A DNA stretch of 64,000 bases from Photorhabdus luminescens subsp. luminescens (lineage in GTDB: Bacteria > Pseudomonadota > Gammaproteobacteria > Enterobacterales > Enterobacteriaceae). The notes under the pieces are model-generated. The model made no database searches. It was given only the letters and a program-made list of their open reading frames with translations, and was not told where the DNA came from. The stretch spans positions 1-64,000 of the forward strand of contig NZ_JXSK01000002.1 of NCBI RefSeq assembly GCF_001083805.1, read 5' to 3'. The translations under genes were made by a program, and so were the position numbers. Of the stretch, positions 57,606 through 64,000 are shown one piece after another; the first letter of the stretch is position 1; each line of letters begins with the position of its first letter.

Positions 57606-58063
57606 TTTGTCACCTTGTAACATTCAGTTTTTATGTAATCCTGCAAATATCTTAATTTTGCTCGGTCATTGATGATGCCTTCTCGGATATCAAGAACAGT
57701 TGATCCAGTTTCTCCAGTGAGTTCGACTGTGGTTGTAGTGCCCACGCCGCCGGAGGTAGTGGCCTCACACACGGGACAGGTGGCCGCGATGCGCAACCGA
57801 CGACGACCGGCAGCAACATCATCACGCAGAGCATCATTTTCAGATTTAGCATTAGCAAGTTCCTTCGTATGTTTCACATCCAACTCGTTCAACATCGTGA
57901 TGTGAGAGTTCTGATAGTCGATAGTGTCTATGAGTTGCTGAATGTCTTCTTGCTGCTGCTTTGTAACACGTTGCTCTCTCTGTAACTCAGAGTGATGACA
58001 ATACGCTGTCAATGAAATAAGGATCAACGCTAGTATCGTGTAGTAATGAAAGCTAAATTTCAT
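57602..58063 (-). CDS. Rz-like i-spanin
   Basis: I start at MKFSFHYYTILALILISLTAYC (153 residues); a longer frame adds 11 residues without support. It has one N-terminal membrane anchor, then a periplasmic coiled coil (REQRVTKQQQEDIQQLIDTIDYQNSHITMLNELDVKHTKELANAKSENDALRDDV) and the Rz cluster ATCPVC. Rz spans the periplasm with Rz1 and fuses the membranes in the last step of lysis. It follows the endolysin gene. Confidence 0.85.
   Translation of the reverse strand: MKFSFHYYTILALILISLTAYCHHSELQREQRVTKQQQEDIQQLIDTIDYQNSHITMLNELDVKHTKELANAKSENDALRDDVAAGRRRLRIAATCPVCEATTSGGVGTTTTVELTGETGSTVLDIREGIINDRAKLRYLQDYIKTECYKVTK
57652..57837 (-). CDS. Rz1-like o-spanin, embedded in Rz
   Basis: In another frame inside Rz lies a short lipoprotein: MMLCVMMLLPVVVGC, with a lipobox ending in the lipidated Cys, followed by a proline-rich start (PPVP, PLPPAA) and a short C-terminal part. 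Mature length is 47 residues. Embedded, proline-rich Rz1 genes are normal in lambda-type phages. The exact start (first or second Met of MM) is open. Confidence 0.78.
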   Translation of the reverse strand: MMLCVMMLLPVVVGCASRPPVPCVRPLPPAAWALQPQSNSLEKLDQLFLISEKASSMTEQN

Positions 58064-58155
58064 AGCAACAACGCCCCAGAAACCAACCCCATCCATCTTT
58101 ACCTATCAAAGTAAGAACAAAACCAAACAGAAACAATCTTCCGGCCAACGAATGT

Positions 58156-58692
58156 CTATTCACCCAACCCCCAGCAAGTTAATTCCGATTCCTGGGCGCG
58201 TCGCTCAACCTGACCATAACAGCCGTTTGCCTGCCCTTTGGTTTGTCGGCAATCTCGACCATCGTCAAATACCCAGCGCTTTATCTCAGCACAAGCGCCT
58301 TTCTTATCTCCGGCATTCAGCTTTCGATAGAACGTGGAAGAGAAGCATTTCGATGGGCCAATGTTATACGGGCAAAAGCTGGCAATACCTGCTATCTGAG
58401 GTTCAGTTAATGGCACCCACACATTGCGTTTTACCCATGCGATGGACTGCTTTGCTTCTTGTGCATTGAGGTCACGGCACTGATTCGGTATTAACCTCAT
58501 CCCTTGACGAACAGGAGCTCCATCAATCCGAGTCACACCTCGGCAGATTGTCCAGACTCCACCCGCATCCTGATACGTTGATAACCGGTTACCCTCTTTC
58601 TCGTCCAAAAACTGAGACAGTATCGCCATAGCACCTGCACCAGAGAGAGCCAGACCGATAACCGCAGCACTTAACTTACTGGTCTTTGTCAT
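58156..58692 (-). CDS. SAR endolysin (R21-like lysozyme)
   Basis: The chosen ATG (MTKTSKLSAAVIGLALSGAGA, 178 residues) has GGAG upstream and overlaps the holin end. The N-terminal hydrophobic, glycine/alanine-rich segment (about 8-27) fits a signal-anchor-release domain. It is followed by the R21 triad with exact spacing: Glu-8 residues-Asp-5 residues-Thr in EGNRLSTYQDAGGVWTICRG. Eight or so cysteines suggest disulphide control. It cuts peptidoglycan after release from the membrane. Confidence 0.88.
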   Translation of the reverse strand: MTKTSKLSAAVIGLALSGAGAMAILSQFLDEKEGNRLSTYQDAGGVWTICRGVTRIDGAPVRQGMRLIPNQCRDLNAQEAKQSIAWVKRNVWVPLTEPQIAGIASFCPYNIGPSKCFSSTFYRKLNAGDKKGACAEIKRWVFDDGRDCRQTKGQANGCYGQVERRAQESELTCWGLGE

Positions 58693-58858
58693 TGCGGCTA
58701 AACTCCCGATGCTTGTAGTACCAGTTGACCCCAAAGGTACCAACAGTGCAGATAATGCCAATAATGATGGCCCAGTCGTTCAGCGACAGAGCGCCAAGCA
58801 TTGCTGTAAAAGCGCCCCAAGTATATGCAATGGGGCTGGTGTATTTGTCCATACGCAT
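58676..58858 (-). CDS. Holin / pinholin with dual start
   Basis: A 60-residue protein with two membrane segments (about 8-25 and 29-47) and a charged end (YYKHREFSRNDKDQ). It begins Met-Arg-Met-Asp-Lys, with two possible starts as in S21 (MKSMDK) and lambda S (MKM); this is known to give a holin and an antiholin. The ribosome site TAGGATGG lies four bases before the first ATG. The pairing with a SAR endolysin points to a pinholin. Confidence 0.82.
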   Translation of the reverse strand: MRMDKYTSPIAYTWGAFTAMLGALSLNDWAIIIGIICTVGTFGVNWYYKHREFSRNDKDQ

Positions 58859-59018
58859 AATTCCATCCTACTGATGGGGTGATCATTTAGTTAATTTAAT
58901 TGTTTGGGCTGATTTGCCCGGTATTGATTTAAAAGACTCAGTGAGAATCAGACTTCACTGTATTAAGAGAAGAACGTATACTTATAACAAATTTGCATTA
59001 CCTGACATACACATTTTT

Positions 59019-59420
59019 ATGAGCTTAATTTACATACGACTATATATTAATAAAATTGTTGTTCGCAACGTCAGTACTGGTAAAGAAGTCTCTGGTACCC
59101 CCGACACTCCCTTTGCTACATCTCGTTTATTGCTAGGGCAAATGATACCTGCAATGTTTTTGCTTAAAAAACTAATAAAAAAAGTGAGGAAAAATACTTG
59201 GTATAACTTTTTTTTATCAAACCATCATGTGATTATTCAGCCGATGGAAATGAATGAAGGTGGACACAGTCAAGTTGAATTCAGAGCTTATATAGATCTC
59301 GCTAAGAGCATTACTTCAAGTCAAAACGTTAATCTCTGTTCACCGCGATTACTACCACTTTCTGACGATGAAATCCGCCAAATACTATCCAACAATTCAT
59401 TATTTCGCCATAACAACTAA
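59019..59420 (+). CDS. YjaA family stress-response protein
   Basis: I start at MSLIYIRLYINKIVVRNVSTGKEVSG (133 residues), which lines up with E. coli YjaA (127 residues, MSVLYIQIRRNQITVRDLES). The conserved block PMEMNEGGHSQVEFRAYIDLA matches ALEMNEGGLSQVEERILHEV of YjaA. A longer frame upstream is unsupported. YjaA is reported to be induced by stress such as acid and peroxide. Here it is an inserted gene facing the methyltransferase within the phage late region and probably has its own promoter. Confidence 0.75.
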   Translation: MSLIYIRLYINKIVVRNVSTGKEVSGTPDTPFATSRLLLGQMIPAMFLLKKLIKKVRKNTWYNFFLSNHHVIIQPMEMNEGGHSQVEFRAYIDLAKSITSSQNVNLCSPRLLPLSDDEIRQILSNNSLFRHNN

Positions 59421-59463
59421 TGAGAGAAACTCAAATAACCCCTCACCGCAGCGAGGTAGTTAT

Positions 59464-60507
59464 TCATATCATCGCCCCAATTTCCTGCTTAGTTTGATTA
59501 AAGTATTCTTCTTCTAATTCTACACCCAAGACACGACGATTCAGCTTTAGTGCTGCTTTTAGTGTTGCGCCCGATCCCATAAAGAAATCTGCCACTAGAT
59601 CTCCTTCCCGGCTGCTAGACTGGATAATATGTGCCATCAAATCGGCTGGCTTTTCACAAGGGTGTTTGCCAGGGTAATACTGAACAGAGGGAAACATCCA
59701 TACATCGGTATAGGGAACATCAACAGTTACAGAAAACGGGCGACGCAGCAGCCCATATTCCCGACTCAATTCTTCATACTGGCGTGATAAAGTAAGATGA
59801 GATTCTACTAACTCATGATACAACCTGTTTAATTCTCCGTTCTGGTGTTTTTCTCTGGCTATCCGAGCGAACAGTACTCGCAGCTTTTGGTAATCCACTT
59901 CATTGGGTAATTGCCACTGGCTATCACTGAACCAGTGACTGGCCATCTGTTTTCCCGTAGCAGCGTTAATTTCTTTTGCTGTGACACCCAACGCCTTTCG
60001 TGCATCGCGAAAATAGTCCACAAGAGGTTTAAAGACATATTGCTTAAGCTCGCGGCATTTGTGGAAATATCCATCACCTTTAGGTTGATAAGGCCCCTGA
60101 TAATGTTCAGCAAATATGATCCGTTCCGTGGAAGGGAAATAAGCCCTTAAACTTTCTTTATTCTGTCTGCGCCACGGACCAGAAGGTTTTGCCCAGATAA
60201 TGTGGTTAAGCACATTGAACCGTTCACGAACAAGGATTTCCGTATCAGACGCCAGACGCGAACCACAAAACATATACAAACTGCCGTTGGGTTTCAGCAC
60301 ACGCCAGAATTCAGTCAGTACTTCATCCAGCCATGCAAGATAAACCGTTACATCCTCCCATTGTCTGTCCCAACCACACTCTTTTACCCGAAAATAGGGC
60401 GGATCAGTGGCAATTAAGTCTATGCAGTTGTCTGGTAACATTTTGATAAATCGTAGAGAGTCGTCATTAATTAATGTGATATCACTTAAATTCACAATAT
60501 TTTCCAT
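59464..60507 (-). CDS. DNA adenine/cytosine-N4 methyltransferase (beta class)
   Basis: The 347-residue enzyme has the catalytic motif TDPPYFR at about 34-40 and the SAM-binding FMGSG near 307, an order that marks the beta class of N6-A/N4-C methyltransferases. HIIWAKPSGPWRRQNKESLRAYFPSTERIIFAEH lies between, and KHPCEKPADLMAHIIQSSSREGDLVADFF near the end. The central part contains a target domain with LGVTAKEINAATG. I prefer the ATG of MENIVN: a GTG 22 codons upstream is inside a hairpin. No restriction partner is seen, so it is likely an orphan that guards phage DNA. Confidence 0.88.
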   Translation of the reverse strand: MENIVNLSDITLINDDSLRFIKMLPDNCIDLIATDPPYFRVKECGWDRQWEDVTVYLAWLDEVLTEFWRVLKPNGSLYMFCGSRLASDTEILVRERFNVLNHIIWAKPSGPWRRQNKESLRAYFPSTERIIFAEHYQGPYQPKGDGYFHKCRELKQYVFKPLVDYFRDARKALGVTAKEINAATGKQMASHWFSDSQWQLPNEVDYQKLRVLFARIAREKHQNGELNRLYHELVESHLTLSRQYEELSREYGLLRRPFSVTVDVPYTDVWMFPSVQYYPGKHPCEKPADLMAHIIQSSSREGDLVADFFMGSGATLKAALKLNRRVLGVELEEEYFNQTKQEIGAMI

Positions 60508-60608
60508 AAATCGATACTGGCTTACTCTCTGGTTAGCACAGAACAGGCGAATGGCTGGTGTTGTCAACTCCACCAGCCGTCCATTTCACCGCTTAAGAAG
60601 TTACCCCA

Positions 60609-60809
60609 TCAGGGGCAACGCTTGAAAAAGGTGTCGTTGTCCCGGCTTTCCATCAATCCAGCCAGACAAAATTGAGTTAAAAGTAATTGGCAACGCGGCG
60701 TTGATAGCCCCGTCAGAGTTGAAACATCAGGAATAGAAACCCAGTCATACATCGGTACGGTTTCTAAAACACATGAGGCTATTGTTGTCATATCTTCATG
60801 TTTTAGCAT
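60609..60809 (-). CDS. Small winged-helix-like phage protein
   Basis: A 66-residue protein (or 60 from the second Met). VSIPDVSTLTGLSTPRCQLLLTQFCLAGLME reads like the helix-turn-helix and wing of small regulatory proteins. It lies between the Q-like gene and the methyltransferase. No family is recognised; a hairpin (ggctggtg/caccagcc) follows at 60553-60578. Confidence 0.55.
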   Translation of the reverse strand: MLKHEDMTTIASCVLETVPMYDWVSIPDVSTLTGLSTPRCQLLLTQFCLAGLMESRDNDTFFKRCP

Positions 60810-60900
60810 GATAATTTAAACCTTTGGTCAGTTAATGTGCATAGACACACATGTAACTCTGACCGATGACAACAGCAAGTTTTATCTGGATTTCAGGCAA

Positions 60901-60925
60901 TAAAAAACCCCGCACTGGGCGAGGC
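60901..60925 (-). terminator. Terminator just after the Q-like gene (tR'-like)
   Basis: On the - strand the stem cctcgc/gcgggg (one G-U pair) is followed by six T. Its place, just downstream of a Q-like gene and before the lysis and head genes, fits a late terminator read through with Q. Confidence 0.65.
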
Positions 60926-60988
60926 TATCAGTCACGAATGCTACTATCACAACATATACTAAAATAGTGGCTCATAAGTTCAAAGATG

Positions 60989-61504
60989 TCAACACGTTCG
61001 TGACAAAAGTTTTGATTTTCTTTCCTGTTCCCGTCTTATAAAGGCATCTTGCAATGGTTGATAAATCAAATATTCCGTTGCTCTTAATATTTCCTCAACC
61101 TCACGCCGACAAGTTGACATTGATGGCTTTCGCTTACGCAACATACCATTTCTGCGGATCATAATTCTTGGCTGAACCGTTGCATGATAATGCCTGGCAA
61201 TTGCTCTATCAGATACACAATAAACATATCGACTAAGCAACATCCCAAATGCAACCCGATCAATATGGTAAATATGGTCTACTACCCTAGCGATTAACAT
61301 ACCATCATCATCATTACATATCGGACGTTCTGGATAACCTCTCGGCTCTACTGTCGCCATAAACTCAGCAATCATACTGCTCTGACGTTTATCAAACCTG
61401 CCAGAGTAAACCCACGCGCCAAACTTAGATAACCAATCCTGCAACCAGATTTCTTGTGATTGGCTCAACTGTAGCCCATCCGTTGGAAACATCACACCCG
61501 ACAT
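60989..61504 (-). CDS. Q-like antitermination protein (DUF1133 type)
   Basis: The 171-residue protein has SQSQEIWLQDWLSKFGAWVYSGRFDKRQSSMIAEFMATVEPRG, the start typical of the DUF1133/Q-like family, and a central helix-turn-helix type region (SRYVYCVSDRAIARHYHATVQPRIMIRR). The end is basic. Q proteins modify RNA polymerase at the late promoter so that it reads through terminators into lysis and head genes, and such a terminator follows directly. Confidence 0.78.
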   Translation of the reverse strand: MSGVMFPTDGLQLSQSQEIWLQDWLSKFGAWVYSGRFDKRQSSMIAEFMATVEPRGYPERPICNDDDGMLIARVVDHIYHIDRVAFGMLLSRYVYCVSDRAIARHYHATVQPRIMIRRNGMLRKRKPSMSTCRREVEEILRATEYLIYQPLQDAFIRREQERKSKLLSRTC

Positions 61505-61558
61505 AGCCGTACCTCTTCAACTTCCTTTTTCACTTTTGGTCATTAGTCTCGCTCTGCA

Positions 61559-62155
61559 TTAAATAAAATCGAACAGCTGAGAGGCGACATTCTCAGCAGC
61601 TTCTCTAGTCGGGAAATTGCGATACAATATAAAGTTCCAAAGCACGTTTAATGTGGCTTTATAAAGTTCCTGAAATTCCAGCTCTTCCATTTTGGCAAAG
61701 CTGATTGAACGAGGTTCACGATATAGACTTCCGTTAGGCATCTCGTAAGTGTCATAGTGCCCTGACTCCACTGTTGCCCAGCGCCGAAAGGTATCAAAGG
61801 ATTTGGTGGCAGTAATGTTCTGGGCTCGGTTTTTGGATATGCCAGCAAGATATTCATCCGCAGCGGATTGTAAGACATCTTCACTGCCCGCGAAGTGTGC
61901 AAGAAATTGTACGTAGCCACGCACAAGCGCTTTCTCTTTCGGGGAAATAGTGCCTCCAGTAGGTTGCCAGTATTCATAGCCAAGATTCAGAAGGGCAAAA
62001 TATTTACGATGGAAACGCGGGTTACGTGCTTTCTTAAAATCCGCATAAAGCACATCGCCACACTTCACTTTGAAGTGCAGGTATTCCCTGGCTGCGGGAG
62101 TCGCCGGTCTCAGGGTGTCATTCGAGATTTTGATAAAACTATGCTGCGTCATCAC
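61559..62155 (-). CDS. DUF1367 phage protein
   Basis: The 198 residues match the DUF1367 family: LHFKVKCGDVLYADFKKARNPRFHRKYFALLNLGYEYW, then SFDTFRRWATVESGHYDTYEMPNGSLYREPRSISFAKMEELEFQELY. These proteins lie in the replication or delayed-early region of lambdoid prophages. Their role is not established, though a recombination or nuclease-like function is suspected. It precedes the Q-like gene, the usual order. Confidence 0.82.
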   Translation of the reverse strand: MMTQHSFIKISNDTLRPATPAAREYLHFKVKCGDVLYADFKKARNPRFHRKYFALLNLGYEYWQPTGGTISPKEKALVRGYVQFLAHFAGSEDVLQSAADEYLAGISKNRAQNITATKSFDTFRRWATVESGHYDTYEMPNGSLYREPRSISFAKMEELEFQELYKATLNVLWNFILYRNFPTREAAENVASQLFDFI

Positions 62156-62252
62156 TTATCCTCAAAGTTATGACACAGCAGCTTTTGTTTAGGTTATCGG
62201 ATGTTCAGGCCGATACGAATAGAATAACAGGTGTTAGTATTAATTCCCAATT

Positions 62253-63452
62253 TTACTTTTTATTAAATAAGTTAACGACGTTTGTATCTTGTTGTGTCGT
62301 AGATATATTAATACTATTCTTCAATTGTATTCTGGATTGAAAATCAAGTACCTGTGATTCTGAAAAAAATCCCTTAGGAACTGAACATAAATCCTCTAAA
62401 TCTCCTTTTGGGAAACCAAATTCCTCAAGAAGCGTTTTTTTACTAAAAGTTCCAGAATCCAATAATAGGTTCAAGCACCTAGGTAACAAACGAACCGACT
62501 CTGGTTTTCTAAGATCATCAAGCGGCTCTCCTTTTCGCCAACCTCTAGCAGAAATATTTTTATATAACCTCTGATATTCCAGAGAAGATATTAACTCTAA
62601 ATTTCTCGCTCTAAGGATCATAGATTGTGCCGACATCCCCCAGCGATTTTTTAAAGATATGAAATTCTGTAATGTAGGATATGGCGGAAGCTCTACAGAA
62701 AATGACTCTTCCGGCAACATGAAACTCGACGCAAACTTATGTGCTTGCTCTTCTATTGGATTAAAATTAATAGTATCAAATTTATTTATATATCGATGTA
62801 AGACTATATGACCTAATTCATGAGCAGCATCAAATCGACTACGATAGTAGTTATCTTTGTCACTAGCTAAAACCACATACGGTCTATTATCTAAATCATT
62901 CCATTGAGAATAGCCATCCATTACAGAACTACCTTGTTCAAATCTGGAACAGACTATCCCCGCATTCTCCATTACAAGCAATAGATCATCTATCGGTGCA
63001 ATACCTAATCCCCAAGCTTTCCTACACTCAAAAGCCATTCTTTCAATCAACTGATCATCTATCGCTCTGTAATCCTTTACGCTAAGATGAGGAATGTTAA
63101 CTTCTGGATAATCAAGATATTCTTGCATCTTACATGATAACTCTTGAAACCATCCCATGTATCGCTCTGAAGCAATACATAAGTCTTTTGCCGTGGTTGA
63201 AAGTGTTCGGAAGAATACTGGTTTTTTTTCGTACTTAACAATAGGCTTTGTGAACCAACTTACCGGGCAATTAAGAATCTGACTTAAGCTATGCAATACT
63301 TCTGCATCGGGGGAATGATTACCGTTTTCCCATTTGGTAATAGTTGATGGCGAACGATCCACTAACCTACCAAGGTTAATTTTCGATAATCCCCTCGCTT
63401 CTCTTATCTGTGTCAACCTTTCAGATTGGAAACCAGAAATTCCCACTCTCAT
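62253..63452 (-). CDS. XRE regulator fused to an ImmA/IrrE metallopeptidase
   Basis: The 399-residue protein has an N-terminal helix-turn-helix (about 8-62: LTQIREARGLSKINLGRLVDRSPSTITKWENGNHSPDAEVLHSLSQIL). The centre holds an ImmA/IrrE zinc peptidase with HELGH at 211-215 and a downstream NPIEEQAHKFASSFMLPEES that provides the third ligand. Proteins of this kind cleave a partner repressor or antitoxin on a signal. It lies 15 bases after the gene at the right edge and is probably co-transcribed with it. Confidence 0.88.
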   Translation of the reverse strand: MRVGISGFQSERLTQIREARGLSKINLGRLVDRSPSTITKWENGNHSPDAEVLHSLSQILNCPVSWFTKPIVKYEKKPVFFRTLSTTAKDLCIASERYMGWFQELSCKMQEYLDYPEVNIPHLSVKDYRAIDDQLIERMAFECRKAWGLGIAPIDDLLLVMENAGIVCSRFEQGSSVMDGYSQWNDLDNRPYVVLASDKDNYYRSRFDAAHELGHIVLHRYINKFDTINFNPIEEQAHKFASSFMLPEESFSVELPPYPTLQNFISLKNRWGMSAQSMILRARNLELISSLEYQRLYKNISARGWRKGEPLDDLRKPESVRLLPRCLNLLLDSGTFSKKTLLEEFGFPKGDLEDLCSVPKGFFSESQVLDFQSRIQLKNSINISTTQQDTNVVNLFNKK

Positions 63453-63467
63453 AATGTCTCACCTATT

Positions 63468-64000
63468 CTATTTTTCCTGATCCTTCAGGCGCTTCTTGAG
63501 CTTAGGTAAAACCATATCAGGAATGACTATCTTTTTCTCTCCAGTATAGAGCGCTAAAAGCTCCGTTACAGATTTATTATAGTGAAAACCTTTCATATTG
63601 GTAAAAGGAACCACAATCCTTAAATCCATCATGCTGGCCTGAGATTCATGATATGGTGGATTAATATTTATTAACAACACACCTAACGTATCAATGTCAT
63701 TATGATGTTTACTATCTTCTTCTCTAAAAAGATCTGGAGTATAGCCTTCAAATTTTTCATTCAATTGGGCTATCAATGAACGATGTTTCGCGCCCCTTAT
63801 GTGGCGCTCATCGTGATTTAACCCAATACGGCTAATTTTAACACCTTCTGAATCAATAATAATATAATGCTCCCCTTTCGGGGATGTATCAGCATCGTAA
63901 CAAAGATAACCTGAACGACTTGCAGCTTCCCTCAAAGCTGAGTTAAGGCCATAGTGCCTAGCCTGAGGCCTAAATCTACGTTGCTCCGGCTCACCAAGTT
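63468..64000 (-). CDS. Partner gene of the XRE-ImmA/IrrE protein, 5' end off the window
   Basis: The frame is open to the last base (reading RRFRPQARHYGLNSAL before MREAAS), so the start lies beyond the window. I do not recognise the family. The visible part has YLCYDADTSPKGEHYIIIDSEGVKISRIG and LRIVVPFTNMKGFHYNKSVTELLALYTGEKKIVIPDMVLPKLKKRL. It is a mixed alpha/beta protein with no signal peptide. The 15-base spacing to the XRE-ImmA/IrrE gene suggests a two-gene unit, perhaps a substrate or toxin; that is inference. Confidence 0.65.
   Translation of the reverse strand, partial: LGEPEQRRFRPQARHYGLNSALREAASRSGYLCYDADTSPKGEHYIIIDSEGVKISRIGLNHDERHIRGAKHRSLIAQLNEKFEGYTPDLFREEDSKHHNDIDTLGVLLININPPYHESQASMMDLRIVVPFTNMKGFHYNKSVTELLALYTGEKKIVIPDMVLPKLKKRLKDQEK

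Noticed and set aside
1-64000. CRISPR array or tRNA genes
   Set aside because: No regularly spaced direct repeats and no cloverleaf other than the tRNA-like end of ssrA were seen by eye.

Overview
The window is a piece of an AT-rich enterobacterial chromosome, most likely Photorhabdus or a close relative in the Morganellaceae. This rests on the conserved gene order (yfhL, acpS-pdxJ-recO-era-rnc-lepB-lepA, rseC-rseB-rseA-rpoE, nadB, trmN6, srmB, ung, grpE, nadK, recN, bamE, ratB-ratA, smpB-ssrA), the tmRNA tag ANDEKYALAA, 127-bp ERIC repeats, a SymE-like gene and several tail-fibre cassettes. The genus is an inference from style; no marker in the window fixes it.

Layout. (1) 1-7000: an array of four related phage tail-fibre genes on the + strand, the first cut by the window edge, with two intact and one broken tail-fibre-assembly (tfa) genes. 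They are separated by repeated leaders, near-identical terminators and ERIC elements. (2) 7440-21190: housekeeping core. The main operons are acpS-pdxJ and its upstream neighbours, the lepA-lepB-rnc-era-recO block with a structured rnc leader, and the rpoE-rseABC envelope-stress operon with a candidate sigma-E promoter. (3) 21190-25064: an accessory island between srmB and ung. It holds an unrecognised secreted protein and a GHSLG lipase followed by an ankyrin-repeat protein, which looks like a toxin/immunity pair. (4) 25065-31580: housekeeping core again, with a clear sigma-32 promoter before grpE, two LexA boxes before recN, and ssrA.

(5) 31581-64000: a contractile-tailed prophage placed directly after ssrA and running off the right edge, so integrase and second attachment site are not visible. 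Almost all of it is read on the - strand. In transcription order it carries an XRE/ImmA-IrrE regulator pair, a DUF1367 protein, a Q-like antiterminator with a terminator just after it, a DNA methyltransferase, a pinholin / SAR-endolysin / Rz-Rz1 lysis set, terminase, portal, protease-scaffold, capsid, connectors, sheath, tube, tail chaperones made by -1 frameshifting, tape measure with a transglycosylase domain, baseplate, fibre and tfa. Cargo genes break the late operon: a beta-protein/sce7726 convergent pair, higBA, two small secreted proteins, a YjaA-like protein, and SymE plus a small HTH protein next to ssrA.

The observations most worth a second look are: the beta-protein plus PD-(D/E)XK (sce7726) convergent pair as a possible prophage-borne defence or exclusion module; a recurring A-[MQ]-D motif across the head proteins that may be the prohead-protease cleavage site; the lipase/ankyrin pair; and the fibre cassette array, which shares a domain with the prophage fibre in opposite orientation across about 27 kb of essential genes.
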